NCBI RefSeq assembly: GCF_900114325.1
Contig: NZ_FOSR01000003.1
Span: 1 to 64,000, forward strand
Source of the DNA: Rhodanobacter glycinis
GTDB lineage: Bacteria; Pseudomonadota; Gammaproteobacteria; Xanthomonadales; Rhodanobacteraceae
Reading direction: 5' to 3'
DNA: 64,000 nucleotides
How positions within the stretch are numbered: the first letter of the stretch is position 1; each line of letters starts with the position of its first letter. Positions 62,650-64,000 of this stretch are shown here, in pieces. The position numbers were made by a program, and so were the translations under genes. The notes beneath the pieces are model-generated. The model did not search any database. It was given only the letters and a program-made list of their open reading frames with translations, and was not told where the DNA came from.

Positions 62650-63433
62650 ACGTGCCGCCACCTGCGGTGTCGGGGGTTCCGTCCGCCTGCCGGCGGGCGG
62701 GTTCATTTTCTCGCTTGTCCACAAACGCGTCTGGAACGTGTTTGAACGGCGAAGCCGACCCGAAGGGCGGAGGGCAGGATGCCCGGAGTAAAAAACGGAA
62801 CCAAAAGAGGGACACCCTGCGTTCGCGCCCACCGGCTCTGCGAGCCGGCGGGTTCGCGCACGGCTACGGGGGTTCAGCGACAGGGCATCGGGCAACTGCG
62901 TCCTGCGTTGCCTCAACTCCGGCATCCATGCCGTCGCCTGCCCTGGCGCTGAACTGGCCGGCATCCATGCCGACCACCCTGCGGGCCTGATCCTCCGCCG
63001 TGCGCCGCTTCTCGAAGGGTTGGAAGAGCGAGCCAGCGCTCAGCTACAGCGCAACCATGTGCCTTATTTCCTAGCCCTCAGTATCCGGTGACGGCGCGGA
63101 GTGGCCGCCGGTGTAACAGGAAGTGTCACGCTTGTTCCAAACTCCTCGACCGCTATGGCTTGTAGGGTCGGCGGGTCCCATAGGCCATTTCTCTGGGTTA
63201 CGTCTCTTGACTACGGGCATCCTGCCCTACGCCCTTCGGGCCAGCTTCGCTGTTCGCCACTGCTCCTGCAGTGGCGTGGGCCAGCAAAGAGAGGTAACTC
63301 GGGCGCCGGCAGGCGCTCGAAAGCCCGCTGCAAGCGAGCCAATCACCGACCACGCCAATGCAAGCGAAAGCCCGCCGCAGGCGAGCCACCCACCGACCAC
63401 GTCAGAACGAGCAAAAGCCCGCCGCAGGCGAGC
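62650..63433. repeat. Long intergenic repeat, copy 3 (inverted, loops invaded)
   Basis: Inverse of copies 1 and 2. The TTTTCTCG hairpin loop is filled by about 74 bp (about 62720-62793) and the GTTACGTCTCTT hairpin loop by about 69 bp (about 63209-63277). Both inserts hold the same 46-bp element (62744-62789 and 63210-63255, 41 of 46 bases alike, opposite orientation). It ends in about three units of the 47-bp tandem element. No gene is seen from 62526 to 63475. Confidence 0.85.
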
Positions 63434-63475
63434 AATCTGGCAATCACGAAGAGCACAAGCCAAACCGAAAAACCG

Positions 63476-63892
63476 TCAGGTCACCCCGACCGAGGTGGCC
63501 ACCCCAAAGACAATCGCCATCACGATGGCGACGGCCAGGCACGCGCTGGTCGGGCGAATGCGCCGCTGGTCGAAGCGCGGAATCAATCGCCACAGCAACA
63601 CCACACCCACCAGCATGTCGATCACCAGCACCAGCCGCAGCAGGCTCGAGTGGAGCAGTTCACCGTAGGGTGGGCGCACATTGCCGACATGGATGGCCAC
63701 ACCGGCCACCATCAGCACCCCAAGCAATGTCCAGAGCAGGCAGGCCATGTAGACGCGGTTGAATACGGGCGGACCCTGTTCGCACCAGCGCAACACCACC
63801 CACGCGATCAAGGCGCAGAACAGCGCGCCGATGGAGCTGTAGAGCACCCACCAGACCAGACTGCTGAGCAGGGTGAGCAAGGTCGCGGTCAT
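63476..63892 (-). CDS. Hypothetical membrane protein, 138 aa
   Basis: Four hydrophobic helices (about 3-32, 45-70, 80-100 and 113-136). CxxW/RWCEQGPPVF between helices. Start ATG overlaps the stop of the upstream minus-strand gene, so it is part of an operon running in from beyond the window. No family recognised with confidence. Confidence 0.65.
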   Translation of the reverse strand: MTATLLTLLSSLVWWVLYSSIGALFCALIAWVVLRWCEQGPPVFNRVYMACLLWTLLGVLMVAGVAIHVGNVRPPYGELLHSSLLRLVLVIDMLVGVVLLWRLIPRFDQRRIRPTSACLAVAIVMAIVFGVATSVGVT

Positions 63893-64000
63893 GCCGAGGC
63901 TCCGAGGCCCAGTTTGCGCAGCAGCTTTTCCATCAGCCACGCGGGGCCGATCAGCAGATAGGACATGTCGGTGAGGAAACTGGGGCGGCGCCCTTCGTAA
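63889..64000 (-). CDS. C-terminal end of an unidentified protein (partial)
   Basis: The last 36 or so residues of a gene starting beyond the window, ending in LLRKLGLGASA and containing SYLLIGPAWLMEKL, a probable amphipathic or membrane helix. Too short to identify. Stop overlaps the next gene by ATGA; coordinates may be off by one base. Confidence 0.5.
   Translation of the reverse strand, partial: YEGRRPSFLTDMSYLLIGPAWLMEKLLRKLGLGASA

Overview
The window looks like a chromosomal segment of a GC-rich gammaproteobacterium of the Xanthomonadales, most likely Rhodanobacteraceae (Rhodanobacter or a close relative). This is inferred from gene content: a single-subunit quinol NO reductase, NnrS, an FNR with all four cluster cysteines, a cbb3 oxidase, a class I aldolase/transketolase/pyruvate kinase group, and GTAG-type REP palindromes. 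Species assignment is not possible from sequence reading alone.

Layout. 1-475 is the first of three copies of a long intergenic repeat. 0.6-4.3 kb holds housekeeping and small genes (HAD hydrolase, CPXCG protein, nicotinamidase, VOC and GFA proteins). 4.4-9.54 kb is a less GC-rich array of integron gene cassettes: eleven small minus-strand genes in ten cassettes, eight intact attC sites of about 56-72 bp, two decayed attC sites at the distal end, and a first recombination core at 9534-9540. No integrase gene is in the window, so as seen it is a cluster of attC sites lacking an integrase. 9.8-27 kb is core genome: cardiolipin synthase, an FAD protein with a cysteine-dioxygenase-like protein, TonB, hemolysin III, a sulfatase-fold transferase, ferredoxin-NADP reductase, TMEM175 channel, DusA, a PhoP/PhoQ-like pair, BirA-CoaX and tRNA-Thr. 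28-33 kb has a tryptophan-halogenase-like gene behind a perfect 18-bp LacI-type palindrome, norB (read leftward) and an arginase-family gene.

33.4-38.7 kb is tyrosine/homogentisate catabolism (MarR regulator, hppD, hmgA, fumarylacetoacetate hydrolase). It is interrupted by a small GIY-YIG nuclease gene bracketed by two palindromic repeats. 38.8-49.9 kb is an oxygen/NO-responsive block: fnr, nnrS, a small haem-type membrane protein, tpx, then the ccoN-O-Q-P-(short ccoH)-I-S operon ending in a group III truncated haemoglobin, and a divergent 7Fe ferredoxin. FNR/DNR-type boxes (TTGAT/C-N4-A/GTCAA or one-base variants) lie upstream of norB, nnrS, the 41164 gene, ccoN and fdxA, which suggests one regulon controlled by the linked fnr or a relative.

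50-62.5 kb carries central carbon metabolism (gap, pyk, class I fba, tkt). Set among these genes are a BigR-type persulfide-response operon (ArsR repressor, MBL-fold persulfide dioxygenase-like enzyme, two YeeE/YedE half-transporters), an S1/P1 nuclease and three paralogous outer-membrane beta-barrel proteins. 62.6-63.4 kb is an inverted third copy of the long repeat, in which both hairpin loops have been invaded by a 46-bp element. The window ends inside a minus-strand gene pair.

Main points of interest are the cassette array with several unrecognised proteins, the GIY-YIG gene with its flanking palindromes, the nested repeat-in-hairpin structure, and the FNR-box regulon with a minimal cbb3 assembly set. 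Coordinates of starts follow ribosome-binding sites and homology where these disagree with the longest reading frame.
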